A stretch of DNA of 6,509 bases from Firm-04 sp045596625 (GTDB lineage: Bacteria > Bacillota > Clostridia > Oscillospirales > Ruminococcaceae): NCBI GenBank assembly GCA_045596625.1, contig JAZOCU010000005.1, positions 1 through 6,509 on the forward strand, given 5' to 3'. A program made the position numbers and the translations under genes. The notes under the pieces were generated by a model, which saw only the letters and a list, made by a program, of their open reading frames with translations, ran no database searches and had not been told where the DNA came from. Of the stretch, positions 1 through 6,495 are shown in pieces (position 1 is the stretch's first letter; every line of letters begins with the position of its first letter).

Positions 1-736
1 CATCGGGAAGCTCCAGTGCACGGGCAGTGACATCCAGAGTAGCAAACAGCTTGTTTTCCGCCAGCACGCCTGCATCGGTCAGCCGATTGAACAGGGTGGA
101 TTTGCCGGCATTGGTATAACCCACAATGGCAGCGGTGAGCACACCGTCTTTTTTACGGCGGCTGCCGAGGAATTTGCGATGCTTTTCCATTTCCTTCAGC
201 TGCTGCTCCAAAGAGGTGATACGGGCACGGATATGACGCCGATCGGTTTCCAGCTTGGTTTCGCCGGGACCTCTGGTGCCGATGCCGCCGCCCAGACGGG
301 ACAGCGCATTGCCGATGCCGGTCAATCGGGAGAGACGATATTTGTATTGTGCCAGCGAAACCTGGATCTTACCCTCGGCAGTGCGGGCACGTCCGGCAAA
401 AATATCGAGAATGAGCATGGTGCGGTCGATGACCTTGCAGTCGGTAAGATCGGAGATATTCCGCATCTGCATACCGGTCAGTTCGGTATCGAAGATGAGC
501 ATATCGGCTTCCCAATCTTTGATAAGGGCAGCGATCTCCTCCAGCTTTCCGCTGCCGATGCAGGTGGCGGCTTCGGGTGCAGGCCGTGCTTGCAGCACCG
601 ACCGCAGCACCTCACAGCCGGCAGTATCGGCCAGCTCGGCAAGCTCAGCCATAGAGCATTCTGCATCATATTCTCCCGTATCCAAGCCAACGAGAATGAC
701 CTTGGTACGTGCTGCTTGCTGTTCGATTTCGTACAT
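1..736 (-). CDS. hflX: GTPase HflX, N-terminal part (cut by the left window edge)
   Basis: HflX is a ribosome-associated GTPase that binds the 50S subunit and splits stalled or hibernating 70S ribosomes in the cytoplasm. 245 codons are visible. Residues 1-150 form the HflX N-terminal domain, including VIDRTMLILDIFAGRARTAEG near 103-122. The family signature GIGTRGPGETKLETDRR lies at 151-167. A basic helical linker follows at about 168-197. The G domain then begins with P-loop GYTNAGKST (206-214) and the switch-I stretch FATLDVTAR (231-239), whose Thr233 is the expected G2 residue. The G3-G5 motifs and the C-terminus lie outside the window (family members are usually about 400-430 aa). The ATG at 736-734 is chosen because GGAGGGG sits 5 nt upstream and the protein begins about where HflX homologues do. 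It lies 122 bp downstream of the endoglucanase gene on the same strand, with a probable terminator between. No clear promoter is visible. Family assignment is very secure. Confidence 0.96.
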   Translation of the reverse strand, partial: MYEIEQQAARTKVILVGLDTGEYDAECSMAELAELADTAGCEVLRSVLQARPAPEAATCIGSGKLEEIAALIKDWEADMLIFDTELTGMQMRNISDLTDCKVIDRTMLILDIFAGRARTAEGKIQVSLAQYKYRLSRLTGIGNALSRLGGGIGTRGPGETKLETDRRHIRARITSLEQQLKEMEKHRKFLGSRRKKDGVLTAAIVGYTNAGKSTLFNRLTDAGVLAENKLFATLDVTARALELPD

Positions 737-741
737 TATGA

Positions 742-748
742 CCCCTCC
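742..748 (-). promoter_or_regulatory. Ribosome binding site of hflX
   Basis: The minus strand reads GGAGGGG, then 5 nt (TCATA), then ATG at 736. This strong Shine-Dalgarno match fixes the hflX start. Confidence 0.8.
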
Positions 749-781
749 GGTGCATTGCTTTGCTGATGACAGTATGGGATT

Positions 782-824
782 GGCAGAAACAATCGCTGCC
801 CTTTGTGATACGGACAGCGATTGT
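782..824 (-). terminator. Probable rho-independent terminator after the endoglucanase gene
   Basis: A perfect 10-bp inverted repeat (ACAATCGCTG / CAGCGATTGT, arms 789-798 and 815-824) encloses a 16-nt loop. It begins 34 nt past the endoglucanase stop. On the minus strand the stem runs into TTGTTTCT, an interrupted and rather weak U-tract. Termination may therefore be partial, with some read-through into hflX. The stem is certain; its role as a terminator is inferred. Confidence 0.6.
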
Positions 825-858
825 CTGTGTGGTTTATGAATGATCGGGATACATCGGC

Positions 859-2565
859 TTATTCAAGGGCAGCCAGTCGTCTGAGGATCGCTGTTGCATC
901 GTCAGAATTCAGCTTGCCGGAGGTATCGTAATCGGCATTTGCCATGCCCAGCAGCGAAACCTGAATGCTGGTATCCTCAGCGAGAAGGCGGTTGAGCAGA
1001 ACCACATCGTCGATCTTGATGACACCGTCGCAGTTGACATCGCCCAGCAGATTTGCCTGCGGCTGCTGTGCGGTGAAGATCATCTTATCGACATTATAGC
1101 CGCCCTGCTTTGTGTTGAAGGTCAGCTCGGATTCGCCGGCAGGAATGGTAAGGGAAACCGTAACGGTCTGCCAGTTCTGCCAGCCGCCGGTAACGGGAAT
1201 GGATACGGTCGTGAGCACTCTGCCGCCGCATTCTACGGTAAAGCTGCCGCCGCTGGTTTCAGAGGCAACATGGAAGGTGACTTCATAGGTGTTTTCGTTG
1301 GCGGCATAGACACGATAGCGCAGCCAGTCGCCATCCTCGATATAGCCGACATTCTGACCGCCCTGCTGACAGTCTTCCAGCTCGATGCCGCTCATGCCGG
1401 CATAACCTTCGGCTTCCAGCACATCAGAGCCCTGTACCGGCAGGGTGAAAGGCTCGACGGGAACTGTCGTTGTGGTCGTGGTTGTTGTCGTGGTTGTTGT
1501 CGTGGTGGTCGTGGTGGTCGTAGTTGTAGTCGTGGTGGTCGTTGTAGTCGTTGTGGTCGTTGTCGTTACAGGGGCCTTGCGCCATTCTGCATTGGCAGCA
1601 TGATCGTTGAGGATCTTCTTGAGGTAGTTGCCTGCCTCAGTCAGGGAAGAACCGTCGCCGCCGAAAATGCTGGAGCCTTCTGCCTTGTTGTTGATGGCCC
1701 AGTTGCACCAGGAAAGCTGCTTGGAATCCATCCAGGAGAGCCATTCCTCAGTAGAGCCGTAGTTGACACTGCCATCGCCGTCAGCGTTTACGGTACCCCA
1801 TTCGGATACAAACAGCGGCACATTCTGGTTGAGTGCTGCATCGCCCTTGCCGCGCAGGCTGCCGCCGTGCGTACCGGCATAGAAATGCAGAACATAGGCT
1901 ACGTTGCTGTCGTTGATCTTGTCATAGGCAGCCTGATCCACATCCTGAGACCAGGTGGGTGTGCCCACAAGGATCAGATTATCGGAATACTGACGGATCA
2001 CAGAGATGACCTGCTGGGCATAGGATTTGACCGTAGACCAGGAGATCTGGGTCGGCTCGTTATAGACCTCAAAGATCACATTGTCATAGGCGCCGTAATC
2101 GCGGGCGATCTCAGCAAAGAAATTCTTAGCGGCATCGGTATTGCTGTGTGCACCATGGGAGTGCCAGTCCACGATGACATAAACATCACGCTTGATGGCA
2201 GCATCCAGAACGGTACGCAGCTTGCTGACATCGCCGCCGTTGTAAATGGAGCCGTAATCATCGACGCCCAGAGAGCAGCGCAGGATCTCGCATTTGAATT
2301 CATCCACCATGCGATCGACGATACCGCTGTTCCAGTACTGACCGCCCCAGTTGCTCCAGAAAAAGCTCATGCCCTTGACCTGCATCGGCTTATTGGTCTT
2401 GGAGCCGTTGATCTTGTTGCCGCTTGCCTGCATCTGACCGTAGTAGCTGACAGGACCGTTTTCCGCAGCCTTGACCTTCATGGTCGGCTTGGTAAACGAC
2501 GGCAGCAGTGTTGTGACTGCCATTGCGGCAGCGCATAGGATGCCTAACAATTTTCCTTTTTTCAT
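859..2565 (-). CDS. Secreted cellulosomal endoglucanase: GH5 (subfamily 2-like) - poly-Thr - CBM6 - type I dockerin
   Basis: Predicted endo-1,4-beta-glucanase that is exported and docked on a cellulosome scaffoldin. Numbering is from the ATG at 2565 (568 aa). A signal peptide spans 1-33, with Lys-rich start, hydrophobic core and a VKA|AEN-type cleavage site. The GH5 domain covers about 38-322. Its general acid/base is Glu170 in VIFEVYNEP and its nucleophile Glu255 in FVSEWG. Other GH5 positions are Arg96, His135/His137 in DWHSH, and His227/Tyr229 in LHFYAGTHG. GMSFFWSNW and GTPTWSQDVD resemble subfamily GH5_2. A run of 34 Thr (334-367) links to a CBM6 module (about 381-500, with YIEDGDWLRYRV, GGWQNWQTV and GYNVDKMIF). 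A dockerin follows at about 507-566, with Ca-binding loops starting at Asp509 (DVNCDG) and Asp545 (DYDTSG). A TTG codon lies two codons upstream of the ATG but is only 2 nt from the AGGAGG, whereas the ATG is 8 nt away, so the ATG is preferred. Activity on cellulose is family knowledge; beta-glucan or xylan as additional CBM6 ligands are possible. Confidence 0.95.
   Translation of the reverse strand: MKKGKLLGILCAAAMAVTTLLPSFTKPTMKVKAAENGPVSYYGQMQASGNKINGSKTNKPMQVKGMSFFWSNWGGQYWNSGIVDRMVDEFKCEILRCSLGVDDYGSIYNGGDVSKLRTVLDAAIKRDVYVIVDWHSHGAHSNTDAAKNFFAEIARDYGAYDNVIFEVYNEPTQISWSTVKSYAQQVISVIRQYSDNLILVGTPTWSQDVDQAAYDKINDSNVAYVLHFYAGTHGGSLRGKGDAALNQNVPLFVSEWGTVNADGDGSVNYGSTEEWLSWMDSKQLSWCNWAINNKAEGSSIFGGDGSSLTEAGNYLKKILNDHAANAEWRKAPVTTTTTTTTTTTTTTTTTTTTTTTTTTTTTTTTTTVPVEPFTLPVQGSDVLEAEGYAGMSGIELEDCQQGGQNVGYIEDGDWLRYRVYAANENTYEVTFHVASETSGGSFTVECGGRVLTTVSIPVTGGWQNWQTVTVSLTIPAGESELTFNTKQGGYNVDKMIFTAQQPQANLLGDVNCDGVIKIDDVVLLNRLLAEDTSIQVSLLGMANADYDTSGKLNSDDATAILRRLAALE
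1465..1566 (-). repeat. Uninterrupted poly-threonine linker (34 ACN codons)
   Basis: 102 nt encode 34 threonines in a row, joining the GH5 domain to the CBM6. All four Thr codons (ACA, ACC, ACG, ACT) are mixed, so it is a degenerate triplet repeat and not a pure DNA repeat. Thr-rich linkers are typical of ruminococcal cellulosomal enzymes and are presumed flexible and possibly O-glycosylated (the last point is inference). Confidence 0.9.
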
Positions 2566-2573
2566 GTTCAAAT

Positions 2574-2579
2574 CCTCCT
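2574..2579 (-). promoter_or_regulatory. Ribosome binding site of the endoglucanase gene
   Basis: A perfect AGGAGG on the minus strand ends 8 nt before the ATG at 2565. It leaves only 2 nt before the in-frame TTG at 2571, so it decides in favour of the ATG. Confidence 0.85.
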
Positions 2580-2642
2580 CGAAATAACTGACATCTTTAA
2601 TGATGCCCTTCCCACATAGAGAGACATCAGCCCCCCCATCAT

Positions 2643-2651
2643 ATTATACCA
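2643..2651 (-). promoter_or_regulatory. Extended -10 promoter of the endoglucanase gene
   Basis: The minus strand carries TGGTATAAT, a consensus TATAAT (2648-2643) directly preceded by a TGn extension. No good -35 box is present at 16-18 bp (TATCAT at 17 bp is poor), which is common for extended -10 promoters. Transcription would start near 2636, inside a run of seven G, giving a 5' UTR of about 70 nt. Confidence 0.65.
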
Positions 2652-2774
2652 CTTAAATTTTGAAAATGATACCAAAAACAAGACATATATATCTGAAATA
2701 TGGGAAAATTTGCAAAAAACGATATCATCATAACGTGAATGCGGGCAGATGCAGAGGCGAAATGAAAAAAACGA

Positions 2775-2803
2775 TTGCAAAGTTCCGGAAAATCTGATAT
2801 GAT
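2775..2803 (+). promoter_or_regulatory. Sigma-A-type promoter of hpt
   Basis: TTGCAA (2775-2780) and TATGAT (2798-2803) are separated by exactly 17 bp. TGA immediately before the -10 adds a TGn extension. The start of transcription would be near 2810, about 48 nt before the hpt ATG. The two promoters in this divergent region point away from each other. Confidence 0.7.
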
Positions 2804-2842
2804 AAGGATAGAACAAGCAGGATGCAAAAGAATGGCAAAGGG

Positions 2843-2848
2843 AAGGAG
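2843..2848 (+). promoter_or_regulatory. Ribosome binding site of hpt
   Basis: AAGGAG lies 9 nt before the ATG at 2858. It favours that start over the in-frame ATG at 2822, which lies upstream of this site, and over the ATG at 2864. Confidence 0.8.
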
Positions 2849-2857
2849 CATTTAAGA

Positions 2858-3415
2858 ATGGATATGGCGGCATTTGATAAGCATATCAAGCAAGTATTGA
2901 TCTCGCAGGAACGCATTGCCGAGGCAATCAGGCAGGCGGGCGCACAGATCGATACATGGTATGACGGCAGACCGATTCTGCTGGTGAGCGTCCTGAAGGG
3001 GGCCTTTGTGTTTTTGTCCGATCTGTGCCGAGCAGTGACCGTGCCCTGTGAGATCGGGTTTATGGGTGCCAAAAGCTATTACCAAGGTACAGAATCCAGC
3101 GGAACGGTAACGATCACCATGGATCTGGAACAGGATATCAGCCGGTATCATGTGGTGATCGTGGAGGATATCATTGATACGGGAAGAACACTCCGAGATG
3201 TGGCAGCACTCTTGCGGTCACGCAATCCCTTATCGCTGCGTGTGGTTGCTCTGCTGGATAAGCCATCCAGACGCCAAGTGGAGTTTGAAGCGGATATGGC
3301 ATTGTTTACGATACCGGATCATTTTGTGATCGGATATGGACTGGATTGCGCTGAGCTGTACCGCAATCTGCCGTATATTGCGGAATACGATGCGGCAGAG
3401 GATACTGCGATCTGA
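2858..3415 (+). CDS. hpt: Hypoxanthine phosphoribosyltransferase
   Basis: A cytoplasmic purine salvage enzyme that transfers phosphoribose from PRPP to hypoxanthine (and usually guanine) to give IMP or GMP. The protein is 185 aa, the usual length for bacterial HPRT. Visible motifs: SVLKGAFVFLSDL (44-56), with the backbone loop that binds pyrophosphate; the flexible-loop stretch KSYYQGTESSG (72-82); the PRPP-binding signature VIVEDIIDTGRTL (100-112), with the acidic pair Glu103-Asp104 and Asp107; the base-contact Lys135 in LLDKPSRR; and the C-terminal PDHFVIGYGLDCAELYRNLPYI (153-174). Start choice rests on the AAGGAG 9 nt upstream of the ATG; the in-frame ATG at 2822 would add a 12-residue Lys-rich tail lacking family support. 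It has its own promoter and stands alone, transcribed divergently from the endoglucanase gene and convergently with the M4 peptidase gene. In many Firmicutes hpt lies beside tilS and ftsH; that context is absent here. Confidence 0.96.
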   Translation: MDMAAFDKHIKQVLISQERIAEAIRQAGAQIDTWYDGRPILLVSVLKGAFVFLSDLCRAVTVPCEIGFMGAKSYYQGTESSGTVTITMDLEQDISRYHVVIVEDIIDTGRTLRDVAALLRSRNPLSLRVVALLDKPSRRQVEFEADMALFTIPDHFVIGYGLDCAELYRNLPYIAEYDAAEDTAI

Positions 3416-3422
3416 ATCCGAG

Positions 3423-3487
3423 AAAAAAAGGAAACGCTCCCTCATGCAGATGCCGAGCTGCTCGGTACGCATGAGAGAGCGTTTTTT
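3423..3487. terminator. Bidirectional rho-independent terminator between hpt and the M4 peptidase gene
   Basis: Arms 3432-3447 and 3469-3484 pair over 15 bp with one C/A mismatch (3440/3476). An inner hairpin CCGAG-CTG-CTCGG (3453-3465) sits in the loop. On the plus strand the stem ends in six T (3482-3487), serving hpt. On the minus strand it is followed by TTT CC TTTTTTT (down to 3423), serving the peptidase gene. The gap between the two stop codons is only 110 bp, so one shared structure is the natural reading. Confidence 0.88.
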
Positions 3488-3525
3488 GATGGCATATGAT
3501 CCGGATCCGCAAGCCGGCGGAACCG

Positions 3526-6495
3526 TTATGGGTTAATGGGAATGTTGGGCAGAGGCGTGCCGCCCTCAACCTCTACACCGGGGACTTCTTCCAGCAGACC
3601 CATCTTGGCAAGTATGGGGAAATCGATGCCCACTTCTTCACTCCAGAAATCATAGCTGGAGCGGTAGAAAAGCTCGTATTGCAGCACATATTTCTCGAAA
3701 AAGTCCACATCGTCAATGCCGAGTTTGATCTGAGTCTGCCGGATAAAGCCAGACAGATTTCCCAGAACCGTTTTCAGCAGACGATACTCTTTTTCGGAGA
3801 CTCTGTGGTATTTGATGTTGATGTTATATTCGATCTCAAGGGTCGGATCGTAGTACTGGCTGTTGTTGGAAGCCAAGGAATAGGATATGCCGGTGGACAT
3901 GATCTCAGAGATCTCTTCATCGGTCAGCGTATGCGGAATGGGGCATTCCATCTGTACGATATAGAACGGTGTGCCCAGCAGACTGCCGACCGGCGAATAG
4001 AACCAGAAGAATTGCTGCTCGATCGTATCATCCATGAGCTCATGACCGGAAATGGAATGGTTGAGGATCTCTTTGGTTTTTCTTGCACCAATGCCCAACT
4101 GACCGAAAATTTCGCCAATGATCTCTCTTTTCTCCTCGGAATAGCCCAACTCTTTGGCGGCACGCAGGACATTGGCTCTTACATCCAGAAAATCCGAAGT
4201 GTTGTCATAGCCATAGTGCATGGACTGATACCAGATTTTGGCGATATCACCATCGGAAAAGCCTTCGACAGACATGCGATATGCCGCACGGCTCAGCAGG
4301 ATGCTGTCGATATGACCGTTAGTATAGCTCCAGTTCTCATCAAAATATTTCGTGGGGTATTTGTAACCGAGGAGCAGTTGTTCTTCATAGCCGGTGGGAT
4401 CCCGCATGACATACTCGGACAAGCTCTCGCCCATCTGCCAGTTTCCTTCAACCAGACAGGCGAAAATATCTGCATAGCCTTCATCAATGGCAACATGCAT
4501 ATAGTTCCGATCCCAAAAGCAGGAAACGTATTCGTTTCCGGCCACATGTTCAAATACGCCATGCGTGAATTCATGGGCCATCGTATCCAGTGCACCGCAG
4601 GGAGGATAATCAAAGAGTTCGTAGGCAGGACCTGTTAAGAAGAAATCATTGATCGGAGAATAGGCAGCGTTATCGGTCATGTATCGAGTATTCACAACAC
4701 AGCGGATTGCGCCGCTCTTGCCGTCAAAAGAGTCTCTGTTAAGATGCACTTGATACCAGTCATAGATCCGGCACAGATTGACATAGGAAGAAACCGCTTG
4801 GGGATTATCCCATATCGTGCTTTTATTTTCAATGGCAGAAGCGAAGATTTGTCTTTCCACTATAATCGCCATATCGCCCCATTTGTTTGCAAAGTATTTT
4901 TCGTCATCCGTCCATGTTTTGGTGGCACCTTCAATGATGCTGATGTCTCGTTTGGGATCCTTCAATTGATAGGTTTCGATTGCTTTGTAGGCTTCAAATT
5001 CTCTGGTTTTACCGAATACATCTTCACCGATGCAGAGTTCCATTCCGAATAACGAACGGAACAGCTCCTGTTCACCGAGCACCTCTTTGGTATCGGCGTG
5101 CACGATCAGCTGCTTCATAGCAGAGCTGCCTGCTTTCATGAATGAGGCGACAAAGGAATAAGCAGGGATGGGGATGTTGTCTGCCTGGGTACTGATACCC
5201 GTTTGAATGCTGTCGATTTTGACATCGCAGCCCAGATGCTGTGCAGCAATCTCGGTAAGCTCGTCCTCGCTGAGCGCAAAGACAGGATTCACATCCGTAT
5301 TTCTGCAGACATGCAGTGTGATGGATTGCAGTCTGTCTCTTTCATTGGTGGTCAGTACGATGGTTTTGTTCCAGAACGGAATGGCATCCTTGACCTGCTG
5401 CAATTGATAGGTTTTGCCCTTCAGACCGGGCTTGACATCCGCACCGACGAATGTGACGGATGTATCCAGCTCCAGCAGCGGACGATATTGCTCTACGACA
5501 CACAGCGCATCATCCAAAGAGGAAACTTCTGTTTTGCCGAAGTCGCCATAGATGCTGGAGATCTGATCGTCATCATCATAAGTAACAAACAGATTGTGCT
5601 CACCGATGCCGTTTTCGATCTCTTCGTTGGATAAAACAAAGATGTTCTGTTCGGATATGGTTTCGGTTTTGATGACAGTGAAGGTATAGCTTGCCTTGCC
5701 TTTTCCGAACCCATGCTTCATCGTAGCGGTCAGTGTGACAGTTTTGTTGCTGTCTTTCGGACGATGCACCGTACCCTTTGCATCGAGCACCTCCTCATGA
5801 CTGGAGCTCCATACCACGGATGCGGTTTTGTCTTCTTCCAATTCGATCTCGGTAGGGATCCCGATATTTTCGGTGACATAATCAATATAATCGATGCCGC
5901 TGTAAGTAAACGGCTGATTGGTCAATCCCTCAAGCAAGAGATCGGTTGCAACGTTGTTGCGCCATTTGATCACGCAGAATATGCCGATACCGATCACGAG
6001 CAAGGACAAAAAGACCCATAATGCGGTATGTTTTTTCTTGGCCTTGGGTGCTTTGGGTGTTTTGACATAGATCGGCTTTACCTTGCGCTTTTTTTGCGGC
6101 GGCACAGGCGGTGTGATCGGTCTGGGCGGCACAGGCGGTGTGATCGGCGCATTCGGTGCAGGTGCACTCGGTTGTGAAGGTACGCTATCCGGCGCTGCAT
6201 CCGACGTTGTATCCGGCGCTGCATCCGACGTTGTATCCGGCGCTGCATCCGGCGTTGTATCCGACGTTGTATCCGGCGTTGCATCCGACGTTGTATCCGG
6301 CGTTGTATCCGGCGTTGCATCCGACGTTGTATCCGACGTTGTATCCGTCGTTGTAACCGGCGCTGCATCCGGCGCTGCATCCGACGTTGTATCCGGCGTT
6401 GTATCCGACGTTGTATCCGGCGTTGCATCCGACGTTGAAGTCGGAGGCCAAGCGGTCTTAGGAAGACAAGTTGCCCCCCCAACTCCTTGGCTCAC
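3526..6495 (-). CDS. Membrane-anchored M4 (thermolysin-like) metallopeptidase zymogen; true N-terminus uncertain
   Basis: Predicted zinc endopeptidase displayed outside the cell. Numbering is from the GTG at 6495 (989 aa). Domain order: D-x-x-S/P repeats 23-106; Pro-rich 108-133 with two ITPPVPP copies; Lys-rich 135-155; one transmembrane helix about 158-177, whose basic N-side predicts N-in/C-out; an atrophied Ig-like domain about 195-276 (VVWSSSHEEVL, GTVHRP, TVTLTATM); FTP and PepSY-type propeptide about 284-480; M4 catalytic domain about 490-800; an unrecognised C-terminal part 802-989. Zinc ligands are His641 and His645 in HEFTH, with catalytic Glu642, and Glu672 in IDEGYADIF, with Asp676 supporting. 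His729 in NGHIDSILLSRAAY matches thermolysin His231. The catalytic set is thus complete and an active enzyme is expected; the substrate is unknown. The GTG is only the outermost GTG: no ribosome binding site is seen before it and the frame is open to the window edge, so the start may lie outside or be shifted. The gene ends 39 nt before the shared terminator stem. Confidence 0.9.
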   Translation of the reverse strand: MSQGVGGATCLPKTAWPPTSTSDATPDTTSDTTPDTTSDAAPDAAPVTTTDTTSDTTSDATPDTTPDTTSDATPDTTSDTTPDAAPDTTSDAAPDTTSDAAPDSVPSQPSAPAPNAPITPPVPPRPITPPVPPQKKRKVKPIYVKTPKAPKAKKKHTALWVFLSLLVIGIGIFCVIKWRNNVATDLLLEGLTNQPFTYSGIDYIDYVTENIGIPTEIELEEDKTASVVWSSSHEEVLDAKGTVHRPKDSNKTVTLTATMKHGFGKGKASYTFTVIKTETISEQNIFVLSNEEIENGIGEHNLFVTYDDDDQISSIYGDFGKTEVSSLDDALCVVEQYRPLLELDTSVTFVGADVKPGLKGKTYQLQQVKDAIPFWNKTIVLTTNERDRLQSITLHVCRNTDVNPVFALSEDELTEIAAQHLGCDVKIDSIQTGISTQADNIPIPAYSFVASFMKAGSSAMKQLIVHADTKEVLGEQELFRSLFGMELCIGEDVFGKTREFEAYKAIETYQLKDPKRDISIIEGATKTWTDDEKYFANKWGDMAIIVERQIFASAIENKSTIWDNPQAVSSYVNLCRIYDWYQVHLNRDSFDGKSGAIRCVVNTRYMTDNAAYSPINDFFLTGPAYELFDYPPCGALDTMAHEFTHGVFEHVAGNEYVSCFWDRNYMHVAIDEGYADIFACLVEGNWQMGESLSEYVMRDPTGYEEQLLLGYKYPTKYFDENWSYTNGHIDSILLSRAAYRMSVEGFSDGDIAKIWYQSMHYGYDNTSDFLDVRANVLRAAKELGYSEEKREIIGEIFGQLGIGARKTKEILNHSISGHELMDDTIEQQFFWFYSPVGSLLGTPFYIVQMECPIPHTLTDEEISEIMSTGISYSLASNNSQYYDPTLEIEYNINIKYHRVSEKEYRLLKTVLGNLSGFIRQTQIKLGIDDVDFFEKYVLQYELFYRSSYDFWSEEVGIDFPILAKMGLLEEVPGVEVEGGTPLPNIPINP
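6098..6147 (-). repeat. Two-copy 27-bp direct repeat coding for a Pro-rich motif
   Basis: Identical 23-nt stretches occupy 6098-6120 and 6125-6147, offset by 27 bp. They encode two copies of PITPPVPP within residues 117-133 of the M4 peptidase, between the acidic repeats and the Lys-rich juxtamembrane segment. Confidence 0.8.
6178..6429 (-). repeat. 12-bp coding tandem repeat, 21 units of D-[T/A]-[T/A]-[S/P]
   Basis: 252 nt form 21 units, each GAT-[A/G]CA-[A/G]CG-[T/C]CG, giving DTTS, DTTP, DATP or DAAP (residues 23-106). Nearly all variation is at three transition sites; the codons are otherwise uniform, which suggests recent expansion by slippage or unequal crossing-over. One central unit is degenerate (VTTT) and the last is DSVP. 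The unit lacks stop codons in the other frames, so the array also creates spurious open frames on both strands. The encoded segment should be disordered and acidic. Confidence 0.92.

Noticed and set aside
179..839. Two overlapping plus-strand open frames opposite hflX
   Set aside because: The minus strand here carries the diagnostic HflX motifs. The plus-strand products show no family features.
1270..2538. A 422-codon open frame on the plus strand opposite the endoglucanase gene
   Set aside because: It lies wholly antisense to a gene with clear GH5, CBM6 and signal-peptide motifs. Its translation is Cys/Gly/Arg-rich where it mirrors the Thr run and contains no recognisable domain.
2568..2641. 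A possible leader peptide ending in TGA 2 nt before the endoglucanase ATG
   Set aside because: The outer ATGs lie at or before the expected transcription start, and the remaining ATG has only a poorly spaced G-run. There is no regulatory codon run or attenuator hairpin, so coincidence is more likely.
3496..4638. A 380-codon open frame on the plus strand opposite the M4 peptidase gene
   Set aside because: It mirrors the HEFTH region and the C-terminal part of a well-supported protease and overlaps the terminator side of hpt. It has no ribosome binding site or family motif.
6178..6429. The regularly repeated array considered as a CRISPR
   Set aside because: Units are 12 bp and contiguous without spacers, and they are in frame with the peptidase coding sequence. 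It is a coding tandem repeat.
6078..6482. Repetitive open frames (Arg-Gln-Arg-like and Gly-Tyr-Asn-like) in the other frames of the 12-bp array, on both strands
   Set aside because: A stop-free 12-bp unit automatically opens several frames. These products are a by-product of the repeat, although the first of them shows where a frameshift would lead.
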